Source: Pseudomonadota bacterium
GTDB taxonomy: Bacteria > Pseudomonadota > Alphaproteobacteria > Caulobacterales > Caulobacteraceae
Direction of reading: 5' to 3'
Length of the DNA stretch: 64,000 nt
Assembly: GCA_023456105.1 (NCBI GenBank)
Contig: JAEYAO010000100.1
Span: forward strand, 123,700-187,699
Part shown: positions 1-8,972 of the stretch, one piece after another
Numbering within the stretch: position 1 is the stretch's first letter
Layout: each line of letters starts with the position of its first letter
The notes under the pieces: generated by a model
What the model saw: only the letters and a program-made list of their open reading frames with translations
Databases searched by the model: none
Told to the model about the DNA's origin: nothing
Program-made: the position numbers and the translations under genes

Positions 1-916
1 ATGGCATGTCGTCATAGGCGGGGCGGAAGGCGCTGTGCTCGATCGAGGGGAAATGGTGCAGCAGATGAATCGAGAAGTCGCGCCAGGCGACCTCGGACGT
101 GAACTTCTCGGCCGCTTCGAACGGCGCCGCCCCGTTTCGCGCGGCTACTTGGACCGTCTGGAGCACCCGCCAGGGCGCCAGCTCTCCCCAGTGAAGCCGG
201 GGCGACAGTCGGCTGCTGGCGGAGCCTGAGGGCTTGTCGCGTCCGTGCTGGTAGTCCGCAAAGGCGTCCGCCCCCCATCTGTCGAGCTCGGCCAACGCTG
301 CAGCCTCGCCCGGCCGCCAGTCGAAGCCCTGCGTCCAGTCCGGAGCGGAGGGATGGAGCCGCCAATCCGCCAGGTCGTCGCTGCCGATTTCTGCGGGCGC
401 GAACCGCTCCGGCGCGGAGCAGAGCGGCGGCGTCTGCATCTGCGCCATCAACGCGCGGCGGAACGGCGTGAACACCCGATACGCCCCGCCGCCTCCGGTC
501 TTCACCGCCTCCGGCTCCGCCAGCAGCGATCCGTTGAAGCTTGTGACCTCGACCCCTGCGCCGCTCAGCGCATGGGCGACATCGCGGTCCCGAGCCCGCG
601 CGTCGGGCTCGTACAGGCGGTTGAAGACCAGCGCCTCCGCGCCCGTCTCCTCGACCAGCCTATGCAATTCGGCCTCGCTGTCGCCGTGGCGCAGGATCAG
701 GCATCCGCCGCGCTCGGCGATGTCGGACGACAGCGCGCGCAGCGACTTGTCGAGCCACCATTCGGACGCGGCGCCGATCGCGCGTCCCTCTAGATGCGGA
801 TCGCGGATGTAGACTGGCATGATGGGCCGACCGCTGATCCGGGCCGCTTCCAGCGCTGGATTGTCCTGGAGCCGAAGGTCGCGGCGGAACCACATCAGGA
901 TCGGGCGTGCGGTCAT
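1..916 (-). CDS. phrB: Deoxyribodipyrimidine photolyase, C-terminus beyond the window
   Basis: Light-dependent repair of UV pyrimidine dimers, using FAD and an antenna cofactor, in the cytoplasm. The start is ATG at 916, and the frame stays open to the window edge, giving the first 305 residues. Residues 9-19 read [11 protein letters not shown], the hallmark opening of the photolyase/cryptochrome N-terminal alpha/beta domain. The first part of the helical FAD-binding domain is also present: the stretch with WGELAPWRV and EVAWRDF near the edge matches the family. The missing C-terminal part holds most FAD contacts, so photolyase versus cryptochrome cannot be settled here, though the motifs favour a class I CPD photolyase. 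It diverges from kdsA across about 114 bases. Confidence 0.9.
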   Translation of the reverse strand, partial: MTARPILMWFRRDLRLQDNPALEAARISGRPIMPVYIRDPHLEGRAIGAASEWWLDKSLRALSSDIAERGGCLILRHGDSEAELHRLVEETGAEALVFNRLYEPDARARDRDVAHALSGAGVEVTSFNGSLLAEPEAVKTGGGGAYRVFTPFRRALMAQMQTPPLCSAPERFAPAEIGSDDLADWRLHPSAPDWTQGFDWRPGEAAALAELDRWGADAFADYQHGRDKPSGSASSRLSPRLHWGELAPWRVLQTVQVAARNGAAPFEAAEKFTSEVAWRDFSIHLLHHFPSIEHSAFRPAYDDMP

Positions 917-1030
917 GCGGGCGTGCGGGTCCATGCTATTGCGATCGGCGACGTTTCGCGCCACCTGATCGCCGCAGGCCTGCGCTATGTGTCGCCTGTT
1001 TCAACGCCCGAATGCACAGAAAGCCCAGCC

Positions 1031-1909
1031 GTGAGCCAGCCCAACGCCGTCATCACCCTGTCTGAAGGCGTGCAGCGCCCGGTCGTGATCGGAGGCGGCG
1101 CCCGCATCGCCTTTATCGCCGGTCCCTGCCAGATGGAGAGCCGCCAACATGCGCTGGAGACGGCCCATGCCCTGAAGGAGATCGGCGAGCGTCTGAACGT
1201 CGGCATCATCTACAAGACCAGCTTCGACAAGGCGAACCGCACCTCGGCCACGGCCGCGCGCGGCATCGGCCTGGCTGACGCCCTGCCGATCTTCGCCGAA
1301 ATCAAGGCGGTCACCGGCCTGCCGACCCTGACCGACGTCCACTCGGAGGCGCAGTGCGCGCCGGTGGCCGAAGCGGTCGATGTCCTGCAGATTCCGGCCT
1401 TTCTGTCGCGCCAGACCGACCTGCTGCTGGCGGCCGCGGCGACGGGTCGGGCCATCAACATCAAGAAGGGCCAATTCCTGGCGCCCTGGGACATGAAGAA
1501 CGTCATCGCCAAGGTGGTCGGCGCGGGCAATCCAAACGTCATGGCCTGCGAACGGGGCGCCAGCTTCGGCTACAACACCCTGGTCAGCGACATGCGCGCC
1601 CTGCCGGTGCTGCGCGACATCGGCTGCCCCGTGGTGTTCGACGCGACCCACAGCGTGCAGCAGCCGGGCGGACAGGGGACCTCCTCCGGCGGCCAGCGCG
1701 AGTTCGTGCCGGTGTTGGCGCGCGCGGCCGTTTCGGTCGGCGTGGACGCCGTCTTCATCGAGACGCATCCTGACCCCGACCATGCACCCTCGGACGGCCC
1801 CAACATGGTGCCGCTCGGCCAGTTCGAAGCCTTGGCGCGGCAACTGATCGCCTTTGACGACCTGGCGCGCGGAGTGGGCGCCAAGGCTCCGCAGCGGCGG
1901 GCCGCCTGA
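1031..1909 (+). CDS. kdsA: 3-deoxy-8-phosphooctulonate synthase (KDO-8-P synthase)
   Basis: Condenses arabinose-5-phosphate and phosphoenolpyruvate to KDO-8-phosphate for the lipopolysaccharide inner core; cytoplasmic. I chose GTG at 1031 (292 residues), which matches the family length of about 280-290; the frame is open further upstream but only because it runs antisense to phrB. GPCQMES at residues 31-37 places a Cys at 33, the position of the metal-ligand Cys in metal-dependent KDO-8-P synthases. The substrate-binding motif [13 protein letters not shown] follows, then the C-terminal [13 protein letters not shown] segment. The next gene starts 4 bases after its stop. Confidence 0.95.
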   Translation: MSQPNAVITLSEGVQRPVVIGGGARIAFIAGPCQMESRQHALETAHALKEIGERLNVGIIYKTSFDKANRTSATAARGIGLADALPIFAEIKAVTGLPTLTDVHSEAQCAPVAEAVDVLQIPAFLSRQTDLLLAAAATGRAINIKKGQFLAPWDMKNVIAKVVGAGNPNVMACERGASFGYNTLVSDMRALPVLRDIGCPVVFDATHSVQQPGGQGTSSGGQREFVPVLARAAVSVGVDAVFIETHPDPDHAPSDGPNMVPLGQFEALARQLIAFDDLARGVGAKAPQRRAA

Positions 1910-1913
1910 TCCG

Positions 1914-3020
1914 GTGACGCGGCCTCGGCTGACCTTGGCGCAATGGGCCGGCTACATCGGCCTGGCCCTGGTGGCGCTGTTCACCGTGCTGGTGGCGGTG
2001 TTCGGCGGCGCGATCGTGCGCTCCAGCCTGAACCCGCGCGTGCCGTTCCAGACCTATGAGCCGCCGCCCGCGCCCGACTACGCCCAAGCGGACGCCTGGG
2101 CCATGCTTGATCGCCGCAACCGCAACTCAGGGCCGGCGTCGGTCTTCTTCGTCCACTCCACCACCTACGACGGGGGCGAGGGATGGAACGGCGCGACCCA
2201 CGACGAGGACGCGTCTGCCTATCTGCGCCGCGTCGTGCTGCCGAACTACGCCGCGCCGTTCGCCCGAGCGGGCGACGTCAGCGCGCCCCTGTACCGACAA
2301 GCCAGCCTCTACGCCCGGCTGACCCCCCGCGATGACGCCCGCGAGGCGCGAAGTTTCGCCTACCAGGATGTCGAGCGGGCCTTTGACGCCTGGCTGGCCC
2401 GCCACCCGAGCGGCCCGATCATCCTGGCGGGGGTGGAGCAGGGCGGCGAACTGGTCGATCGTCTGCTGCGCGAACGTATCGCGCCGGACGCGGCTCTGCG
2501 CAGGCGCGTCGCCGCCGCCTATCTGATCGATACGCTTGTCGCCGCCGACGCCCTGCCGGCCGACGTGCCGGCCTGCAGCCGTCGGGATCAAGCCGGCTGC
2601 GTCGTTGGCTGGGCCCAGGTTCCGGAGGATGACGATGCTGCCGCGAGGCGCAGGCTGGAGAGCGCGCTGGTGTTCGATGGGCGGGGCCAGTTGGAGGAGC
2701 GCGCGGGCCGTGCGCCCCTGTGCGTCAATCCGGTGACCGGCTCAAGCGACACGGCGCCTGTTCCTAGCCGCCTGCATCACGGCGCCACCAACGCCACGGG
2801 GCTGGAGTGGGAGGCGCGGCCTGCGTTGATCGCCCGCGCCGTCGCCACGCAGTGCCGCGACGGACTGCTGCGCTTTGAGCGGCCCAGCCAGGAATCGTTC
2901 CGTACGACCGGCAACTGGGCCGACCGCCGCAAGACGCCGCCCTACAGCCTGTTCTACGGCGATCTGGAGCTGGACGCCCAGGCGCGGGTCGGGGCCTGGC
3001 TGGATCGAAACGCCGGCTAG
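1914..3020 (+). CDS. DUF3089 family protein, membrane-anchored, alpha/beta-hydrolase-like
   Basis: Predicted 368 residues from GTG at 1914, only 4 bases after the kdsA stop, so probably co-transcribed and translationally coupled. Residues about 7-32 form one hydrophobic segment, an N-terminal membrane anchor with the rest outside the cytoplasm. After it come the family-typical SVFFVHSTTYDGG and WNGATHD stretches and an AGVEQGG segment in the place of a nucleophile elbow. GVEQG has no Ser at the centre, so classical lipase chemistry is doubtful. Family membership (DUF3089, PF11288) is recalled from pattern; biochemical function is unknown to me. Its stop overlaps the stop of convergent parE inside a CTAG. 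Confidence 0.8.
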   Translation: MTRPRLTLAQWAGYIGLALVALFTVLVAVFGGAIVRSSLNPRVPFQTYEPPPAPDYAQADAWAMLDRRNRNSGPASVFFVHSTTYDGGEGWNGATHDEDASAYLRRVVLPNYAAPFARAGDVSAPLYRQASLYARLTPRDDAREARSFAYQDVERAFDAWLARHPSGPIILAGVEQGGELVDRLLRERIAPDAALRRRVAAAYLIDTLVAADALPADVPACSRRDQAGCVVGWAQVPEDDDAAARRRLESALVFDGRGQLEERAGRAPLCVNPVTGSSDTAPVPSRLHHGATNATGLEWEARPALIARAVATQCRDGLLRFERPSQESFRTTGNWADRRKTPPYSLFYGDLELDAQARVGAWLDRNAG

Positions 3021-5107
3021 ACGTCCAGGTCCTCAACGGCGAATCGGGCGTTCTCCTGGATGAACTGGAAGCGCGCCTCGGCCCGTTTGCCCATCAGCCG
3101 CTCGACCAGATCCTCGATGCTGCTTTCTGCGTCAGGCACGGTGATGCGCGCCAGGGTCCGCTTCTTCGGATCCATGGTGGTCTCCTTGAGCTGTGACGCC
3201 ATCATCTCGCCGAGACCCTTGAACCGACCGATCTCGACCTTCTTGCCCTTGAAGACGGTCTTCAGCAGCTCTTCGCGGTGTGCGTCGTCGCGAGCATACT
3301 CGCTCAGAGGGCCCGCGCTGATCCGATACAGCGGCGGCAGCGCCATGAACACACGGCCCTGACGGATCGTCTCGGGCATGACCCGATAGAAGAAGGTGAT
3401 GAGCAGCGCCGCGATGTGGGCGCCGTCCACGTCGGCGTCCGTCATGATGACGATCCGCTCGTAGCGCAGGTCGTCGATGTTGAAGCGCGCGCCGGGCTGC
3501 ACCCCCATGGCCAGCGCGAGATCGGACAGCTCCACGTTCTGGCGCAGCTTGTCGACGGTGGCCGAGGCGACGTTCAGGATCTTGCCGCGCAGCGGCAGGA
3601 TCGCCTGGGTCGTGCGGTCGCGCGCCTGCTTGGCCGAGCCGCCCGCCGAGTCGCCTTCGACGATGAACAGCTCCGTGCCCTCGGCGGCCTGGCGGCTGCA
3701 GTCCGACAGCTTGCCTGGCAGGCGGAGCTTCCTGGTCGCCGCGGCGCGCTGAACCTCCTTGTCCTTGCGACGGCGCAGGCGATCCTCGGCCCGGTCGATG
3801 ACGAAGCCGAGCAGGGCGTTGGCCTGTTTGGGGCTCTCGGTCAGCCAGTGGTCCAACGGATCGCGCAGCAGCTGCTCGACGATGCGCGCGCCCTCTGGCG
3901 AGGACAGGCGATCCTTGGTCTGCCCCTGGAACTCGGGGTTGCGGATGAAGACGCTGATCAGGGCGCCGGCGTTGGCGATCACGTCCTCGGCCGTGATGAC
4001 CTCGGCCCGCTTTTCCTTGATCAGTTCGCCATAGGCCTTGAGGCCCTTGACCAGGGCGGCGCGGAATCCGGCTTCATGCGTGCCGCCGTCGGGCGTCGAG
4101 ACGGTGTTGCAGTAGGAGCTGACGAAGCCGTCGGCCTCTCCAAAGCCGATCGGCGACCAGGTCACCGCCCATTCCACCGCGCCCGCCTCGCCCTTGCGCT
4201 CCATTCGCCCGGCGAATGTCGGAGTGACCGTCTCCAGCTCGCCGATGCGATCCGCCAGCGCATCGGCAAGGCCGCCGGGGAAGTGAAGCACGGCCTGCGC
4301 CGGCGTCTGGTCGGTGATGCGCTCGGGCGCGCAGGTCCAGCGGATCTCAACGCCGCGGAACAGATAGGCCTTCGAACGGGCCATGCGGAACAGGCGCGCC
4401 GGCTTGAACGCCGCGCCCACGCCGAAGATCTCTTCGTCCGGCTTGAAGCGGATCAGGGTGCCGCGCTTTTTGGACGGCTGGACCTGCTGGATAGGCGCCA
4501 GCACATGGCCGCGGCTGAACGACTGCCTCCATTCAAAGCCGTCCCGCCACACGGTGACGTCCAGATGCTGGCTCAGCGCATTGACTACGGAGACGCCGAC
4601 GCCGTGCAAACCGCCTGAGGTCTCATAGGCCTTGCCGGAGAACTTGCCGCCCGAGTGGAGCACGGTCATGACCACCTCCAGCGCCGACTTGCCGGGGTGC
4701 TTGGGGTGCGGATCGACCGGAATGCCGCGGCCATCGTCGCGGACCGACAGGTAGCCGTCGGCGTCCAGGTCGACGGTGATCAGCTTGGCGTGACGGGCGA
4801 CCGCCTCGTCCATGGCGTTGTCCAGCACCTCGGCGAACAGGTGGTGCAGGGCGCGCTCGTCCGTGCCGCCGATGTACATGCCCGGCCGCTTGCGCACCGG
4901 CTCCAGCCCCTCCAGCACCTCGATGGAGGAGGCGGAGTAGGCGCCGGTCGCGCCGGCCGTCGCCGGCGTGGGTGCAGGAGCGGGCGTGACGGCGGCGGCC
5001 GCAGCAGCGATCGCCGCGGCGGGCTTCACCGGCTGAGGCGCAGAAGCCTTGGCGGGCGGAGACGCAGGATCAAAGGAGGCGAACAGGTCGTCGGCGGGCT
5101 GGGCCAT
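3017..5107 (-). CDS. parE: DNA topoisomerase IV subunit B (ATPase subunit)
   Basis: ATPase subunit of topoisomerase IV, which with ParC decatenates daughter chromosomes. It has 696 residues from ATG at 5107. After an Ala/Pro-rich, low-complexity tail of about 55 residues come the GHKL ATPase motifs (EVLDNAMDEA, DDGRGIPV, GLHGVGVSVVNALS), the transducer domain, then TOPRIM with EGDSAGGSAK near residue 482 and DADVDGAH near 556. The C-terminal IGRFKGLGEM motif is typical of GyrB/ParE. The absence of the long GyrB insertion and the close match to alphaproteobacterial ParE favour parE over gyrB. Its start lies inside the end of the O-antigen-ligase-like gene (38-base overlap, same strand). Confidence 0.93.
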   Translation of the reverse strand: MAQPADDLFASFDPASPPAKASAPQPVKPAAAIAAAAAAVTPAPAPTPATAGATGAYSASSIEVLEGLEPVRKRPGMYIGGTDERALHHLFAEVLDNAMDEAVARHAKLITVDLDADGYLSVRDDGRGIPVDPHPKHPGKSALEVVMTVLHSGGKFSGKAYETSGGLHGVGVSVVNALSQHLDVTVWRDGFEWRQSFSRGHVLAPIQQVQPSKKRGTLIRFKPDEEIFGVGAAFKPARLFRMARSKAYLFRGVEIRWTCAPERITDQTPAQAVLHFPGGLADALADRIGELETVTPTFAGRMERKGEAGAVEWAVTWSPIGFGEADGFVSSYCNTVSTPDGGTHEAGFRAALVKGLKAYGELIKEKRAEVITAEDVIANAGALISVFIRNPEFQGQTKDRLSSPEGARIVEQLLRDPLDHWLTESPKQANALLGFVIDRAEDRLRRRKDKEVQRAAATRKLRLPGKLSDCSRQAAEGTELFIVEGDSAGGSAKQARDRTTQAILPLRGKILNVASATVDKLRQNVELSDLALAMGVQPGARFNIDDLRYERIVIMTDADVDGAHIAALLITFFYRVMPETIRQGRVFMALPPLYRISAGPLSEYARDDAHREELLKTVFKGKKVEIGRFKGLGEMMASQLKETTMDPKKRTLARITVPDAESSIEDLVERLMGKRAEARFQFIQENARFAVEDLDV

Positions 5108-6428
5108 TCACATAGTCTGAGGCGATTCGGGGCCGGTTCCCGTAAGCCTCGGCGGACGTGTGGGCAAGCTTTGCGCTTTCCTGTGCATCGTCAAAGATGA
5201 CCGCGCGCGCCAGGATCGCCAGCATCAGCGTCCACGGCAGACTGGCGTGGTTCAGCAGGACGCTCTCGGACAGGCTCAGCAGCAGAAACACAGCCAGGTA
5301 GGCGACGCTCCAGTATCCTTCGCGCGCGCCCATGCCGCCCAGCCGCACGACGATCAGCACAACGGCTATGGCGATCACCGAGGCCACCGCCACCGCGCCC
5401 GGCCAGCCCAGTTGCACCAGAAGATCGATCCAGCCGTTGTGCGCCGAGGGCACCGGCCAAGACGTTTCCTGCCGCACAAAGGCTGCCGGTACGGAGTCCC
5501 GGCCCCAGAAGGCGCTGAACCCGTAGCCGGTCCAGGGCCGCTCGGCCACGCGACGCATCAGACTTTCCCAGATCAGGGTGCGGCCGGTCAGCGATGGGTC
5601 CTTGCCCAGCGCCGTCAGCACCGCCGCCGAATCCACGAACCAGATCCAGGCCGCGCCGCCCGCCAGCAGCACGCCGCCCCACAGCCCCGCCACCGTCAGC
5701 ACCGCACCGCCGCGTCGCAGGCTCCACAGGCCGCCCACAAGGCCCGCCCCCAGCAGCAGACACAACAGCGAGGTCTTGGACTGGCTGGCCAGGACCAAAA
5801 GAGAGCACAGTCCCAACGCGATCAGCGCCGTCCAAGGTCGACGATCGCCGGCGGCCAGGCAGGCCGCGGCCGACACTGCGCCGACCACCATCACCAGGCC
5901 CATCTGGTTCTTCTCGTACCACAGGCCGCGCCACATGCCGGCGTTGTCGGCCTGGTGGACGCCGATCTGAGGATAGGCGAAGACCATGATCAGGCTGCCG
6001 ACCGCCATGACGAGGCAGGTCTGCATCAACAGGCGGGGCAGGGCGCTGTCCCGGAACACCGCACCCAGATAGAGCGCGAAGCTGGTGTTGATGGCCATGG
6101 CGATGACGCGCCGCTGGGTCACCTCCGGGTCGATCGACCAGTATTTTGAGGCGAAGGCGAGCGCCAGCAGCAGTCCCGCCATCAGCCACCCCGGCCACGC
6201 CTTGATGATCCGCTCGAACCGGAGGGCCATAAGGCCGGCGGTCAGCGCATAGACCGGCAACCAGGTGAGGCGCAGGATCGGCGTCTCCGACTGGTCCGGC
6301 GCCAGCACCGGAGCCAGCAGCGCGCCCGTGAGCATGAACAGCACAAAGCCCGCCGCCAGCCGTTCCCAGGCTGGCGGATCGGCGATCTCGCCGGATCGCG
6401 ATGGATGAACGACGGCCATTGCCCCCAT
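5070..6428 (-). CDS. O-antigen ligase / Wzy-like polytopic membrane protein
   Basis: It has 452 residues, mostly hydrophobic, with about 11 predicted membrane helices. The central periplasmic loop contains the segment SLTGRTLIWESLMRRVAERPWTGYG and, further on, HNGWIDLLVQLGWPG. These are the R and H regions expected in the Wzy_C/O-antigen-ligase family (PF04932), which transfers or polymerises undecaprenyl-linked glycans in the inner membrane. The exact role (O-antigen ligase, O-antigen polymerase or exopolysaccharide polymerase) cannot be told from sequence. ATG at 6428 was taken; MAVV at 6419 is a possible alternative. Its 3' end overlaps parE by 38 bases, so the two are probably co-transcribed. 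Confidence 0.82.
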   Translation of the reverse strand: MGAMAVVHPSRSGEIADPPAWERLAAGFVLFMLTGALLAPVLAPDQSETPILRLTWLPVYALTAGLMALRFERIIKAWPGWLMAGLLLALAFASKYWSIDPEVTQRRVIAMAINTSFALYLGAVFRDSALPRLLMQTCLVMAVGSLIMVFAYPQIGVHQADNAGMWRGLWYEKNQMGLVMVVGAVSAAACLAAGDRRPWTALIALGLCSLLVLASQSKTSLLCLLLGAGLVGGLWSLRRGGAVLTVAGLWGGVLLAGGAAWIWFVDSAAVLTALGKDPSLTGRTLIWESLMRRVAERPWTGYGFSAFWGRDSVPAAFVRQETSWPVPSAHNGWIDLLVQLGWPGAVAVASVIAIAVVLIVVRLGGMGAREGYWSVAYLAVFLLLSLSESVLLNHASLPWTLMLAILARAVIFDDAQESAKLAHTSAEAYGNRPRIASDYVNGPARRRPVRLL

Positions 6429-6481
6429 TGGATAGGCCGGTGCGTTTAAGGAAGTATGGTTCAGCGGTCCTGGAGGTGACG

Positions 6482-6925
6482 GTGGCGCGTTTGAAGGTCT
6501 TTTCCTGGTCAGACGGCTTTCACGCCTTCAGCGTCGCCACGACGTCTCGGCCCAAGGCGCTGGAGGCATGGGGCGTCGGACAGGACCTGTTCAAGGCGGG
6601 ACTGGCTCATGAGGTCGAGGCCGGACCTGACTACGACGCTGCCATGGCCAGGCCCGGCGAGGTCGTACAGCGAGGCGAAGCCATCGACGTCGGGCGGATC
6701 GCTCCAGCCAAACCGAAGTCGAAGGCGCCTGCGGATACTAACGCAAGGCTCATCAAGGCGCTGAAGGCGAAACTTGATGCATTGGACAAGAAGCACGACG
6801 ACGCCTTGCGCGAGATCGACGAGCAGATGAACGCCCTGGAGCAGCAACGCCTCGCGCTCACCACGGAACATGACCTGAAGAGGACCAAGCTGAAGGAGAA
6901 GTTGGCGGCGGCGCGGGAACGCTGA
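6482..6925 (+). CDS. Small basic protein with C-terminal coiled coil, function unknown
   Basis: Predicted 147 residues from GTG at 6482, which has GGAGG six bases upstream. The N-terminal 50 residues (start RLKVFSWSDGFHAF) look globular and conserved-like; residues about 65-85 are a Pro/Lys/Ala linker; the last 60 residues are a highly charged heptad-rich helix (KLDALDKKHDDALREIDEQ and on) predicted to form a coiled coil. I recall similar alphaproteobacterial proteins loosely annotated as TolA-like, but no TolA domain or membrane anchor is visible. It diverges from the O-antigen-ligase-like gene; the two 5' regions nearly abut, so promoter elements must lie within or between them. Confidence 0.65.
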   Translation: MARLKVFSWSDGFHAFSVATTSRPKALEAWGVGQDLFKAGLAHEVEAGPDYDAAMARPGEVVQRGEAIDVGRIAPAKPKSKAPADTNARLIKALKAKLDALDKKHDDALREIDEQMNALEQQRLALTTEHDLKRTKLKEKLAAARER

Positions 6926-6977
6926 CTCATCCTGCTGCGAAGCGCCTAAGATATATTATGCGAAATCGACTATTCGC

Positions 6978-7709
6978 CTAAAGTCGGTCAGCGTCCCTGA
7001 GCTTGTCCAGCATCCACACGCGCGCCGGCGGCAGCGGCCGGTTCTGCGGGTTGAACACGAAGGCTTCCAGGAAGTGTCCGGTCAGGTCGAAGCCGGTGCC
7101 GACATCGCCCGCGCGCAGCCCAGCCTGAGCGCCCAGCAGGAATGGCGGAAGACGCAGCAAGCGGTCGGCGTACGGCTGGCCGGCCTCCCGGCTCACGGCG
7201 CGTCCGGTCCTGGGGCTGACATAGACCAGGTCATCGACGGAGCCCGTCGAGGCGCAGCGCGTCAGATCCAGTCCAAAGCCGAGATCCTCGAGCAGCCCCA
7301 TCTCGAACCGAACAAAGATCGCCGGCCAGAGATCCGGCGCCTGAAAAGCGGTCATCAAGGCCTCGAACGCAAGAAAAGCCCCCGGGTGCGGCTCTCGCTC
7401 CGGCAGCGCGCCCTGGACCACGGCCGCGGCGGCCGAGAGGCCGATCAGCGCCAGCGGGTCGTCGAACAGTCCGCTTGGACCCTCGCCCACCGCCTCCAGC
7501 CGGGCCGATCCCAGATGATCGGAGGTGCGGGCGCGGTAGTCCGCCTGCACCCGCGCCCCAGCCTGCAGGAAAGGTTTCATCTTGCGCGATGCGCCGCCGG
7601 CCACATAGGCGGCGCGTCGTCCGTGCGTCTCGCTGAGCAGGTCCACGACGACGCCGGTGTCGCCATGCGCTCGGGCCGACAGAACAAAGGCGTCTTCGTG
7701 GAAATCCAT
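6978..7709 (-). CDS. recO: DNA repair protein RecO
   Basis: RecO helps load RecA onto SSB-coated single-stranded DNA in the RecFOR pathway. It has 243 residues, the normal length. An N-terminal OB-fold (start MDFHEDAFVLSARAHGDTGVVVDLL) is followed by the GGASRKMKPFLQ stretch and a helical C-terminal domain ending in RVWMLDKLRD. It is the last gene of the long leftward cluster, 9 bases after the serine hydrolase; era-recO adjacency is common in proteobacteria, so the hydrolase appears to be an insertion between them. Confidence 0.93.
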   Translation of the reverse strand: MDFHEDAFVLSARAHGDTGVVVDLLSETHGRRAAYVAGGASRKMKPFLQAGARVQADYRARTSDHLGSARLEAVGEGPSGLFDDPLALIGLSAAAAVVQGALPEREPHPGAFLAFEALMTAFQAPDLWPAIFVRFEMGLLEDLGFGLDLTRCASTGSVDDLVYVSPRTGRAVSREAGQPYADRLLRLPPFLLGAQAGLRAGDVGTGFDLTGHFLEAFVFNPQNRPLPPARVWMLDKLRDADRL

Positions 7710-7718
7710 CCAGCGATC

Positions 7719-8966
7719 CTAGCGGTGCAGCCCTGTCGGAAACGGCCGCCCCAGCGCCTCGGCCATGCCCTGCTGGGTGAGCAGAAACACCTGGTCGCGC
7801 AGATGGTAGTTGTTGGACAGAACGATCACCGTCACGGCCTGATCCGGCTGATAGCTGATCAGATTGCGGAAGCCGCCCCAGCTGCCCGTATGGTAAATCT
7901 GGCGGTCTTCAAAGGCGGGCGTGACCTGCTGGCCAAGGCGGCTCGAGAAGACGCCGTATCCATAGTCACGGTGCGGGCGACCGCGCTCGCTGGGCGTGTC
8001 GGCGGGCGCGTGGTCGGCGATCATCTGCGCATAACTGTAGGGCGTCAGCAGCCGGCCGCCATGCAGGGCGCGGTTCCAGACCAGCAGGTCGTCCAGCGTC
8101 GAATAAACCGCCCCCGCCCCCGCCACCACGGAGACGTTGGCGTTCGGCTGGGGCGTCAGACCGCCGGGAAAGTTGGCGTAGCCCATGATGATCCCATGGT
8201 CGCCCCCGTCCAGATCGACGCCCGTGTCCTTCATGCCCAGCGGTGTGAAGAAGGCGGTTTCGAGATAATCAGCGAACGGCTGACCGCTGGCCTTTTCGAC
8301 GACCGCGGCGGCGAGATTAAAGGCCGCATTGTTGTAGCGCACCTTGGATCCTGGCGTGAACTGAAGCCCGTAAAGCTTTGAATCTTCGGTCAGCTTCTCC
8401 AGCGTGATCGGAGTCACACGCCCCAATCCCCATGCCGGACGCGCCATCAGGTCGGGAATGCCGGAGGTGTGCGACAGCAGATGGTGGATGCGGATCGGCG
8501 CCCAGGCGGCCGGGCACGGCTGGATCCACTTGCACACCGGATCGTCGATCCGCAGCTTGCCTTGGTCCTGCAGCTTCAGAATGGCGGCGGCCGTGAACTG
8601 CTTGGACACCGAGGCCAGGCGGAAGCGCGAGTTCAGCTGCATCGCCCGCCCCTGCTCCCGGTTCGCCATGCCGTAGACCTGGCGAAACAGCACTTGGTCG
8701 CCTTTGGCGACAAGGACGCCGCCCATGAAGCGACCGGCCGCTGCTTCGCGGTTCAGCCGCTCGGTTAGTTGCGGAAGGTCTTCGACGACGACCAGCGGCG
8801 GCCGAGGCGCGAGCTCGCCGCGACGGCTCGCGGCCAGAGCGGCGTCGTGCATCGGGGTCTTGGCCGACCACCAGCCCACCGCGCCGGCGAGCATCAGAAG
8901 GCCGCCGAAGATCAGGACGAGCACAAGACGCGGGTGACCGCCGGCATAGCGGGGAACGTGAAACAC
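7719..8966 (-). CDS. Serine beta-lactamase-like hydrolase (class C / esterase family), membrane-anchored
   Basis: It has 415 residues from GTG at 8966, two codon-lengths after era. One hydrophobic segment (about residues 13-33) acts as signal anchor, so the enzyme faces the periplasm. The catalytic motifs of the beta-lactamase/DD-peptidase fold are all present: SxxK at S119-K122, YxN at Y211-N213 and HTG at 359-361. Such proteins include D-aminopeptidases, esterases and peptidoglycan-trimming enzymes; true beta-lactamase activity is not implied, and the substrate is unknown. Its position between era and recO suggests co-transcription with housekeeping genes rather than antibiotic-induced control. 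Confidence 0.85.
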   Translation of the reverse strand: MFHVPRYAGGHPRLVLVLIFGGLLMLAGAVGWWSAKTPMHDAALAASRRGELAPRPPLVVVEDLPQLTERLNREAAAGRFMGGVLVAKGDQVLFRQVYGMANREQGRAMQLNSRFRLASVSKQFTAAAILKLQDQGKLRIDDPVCKWIQPCPAAWAPIRIHHLLSHTSGIPDLMARPAWGLGRVTPITLEKLTEDSKLYGLQFTPGSKVRYNNAAFNLAAAVVEKASGQPFADYLETAFFTPLGMKDTGVDLDGGDHGIIMGYANFPGGLTPQPNANVSVVAGAGAVYSTLDDLLVWNRALHGGRLLTPYSYAQMIADHAPADTPSERGRPHRDYGYGVFSSRLGQQVTPAFEDRQIYHTGSWGGFRNLISYQPDQAVTVIVLSNNYHLRDQVFLLTQQGMAEALGRPFPTGLHR

Positions 8967-8972
8967 GGGAAC

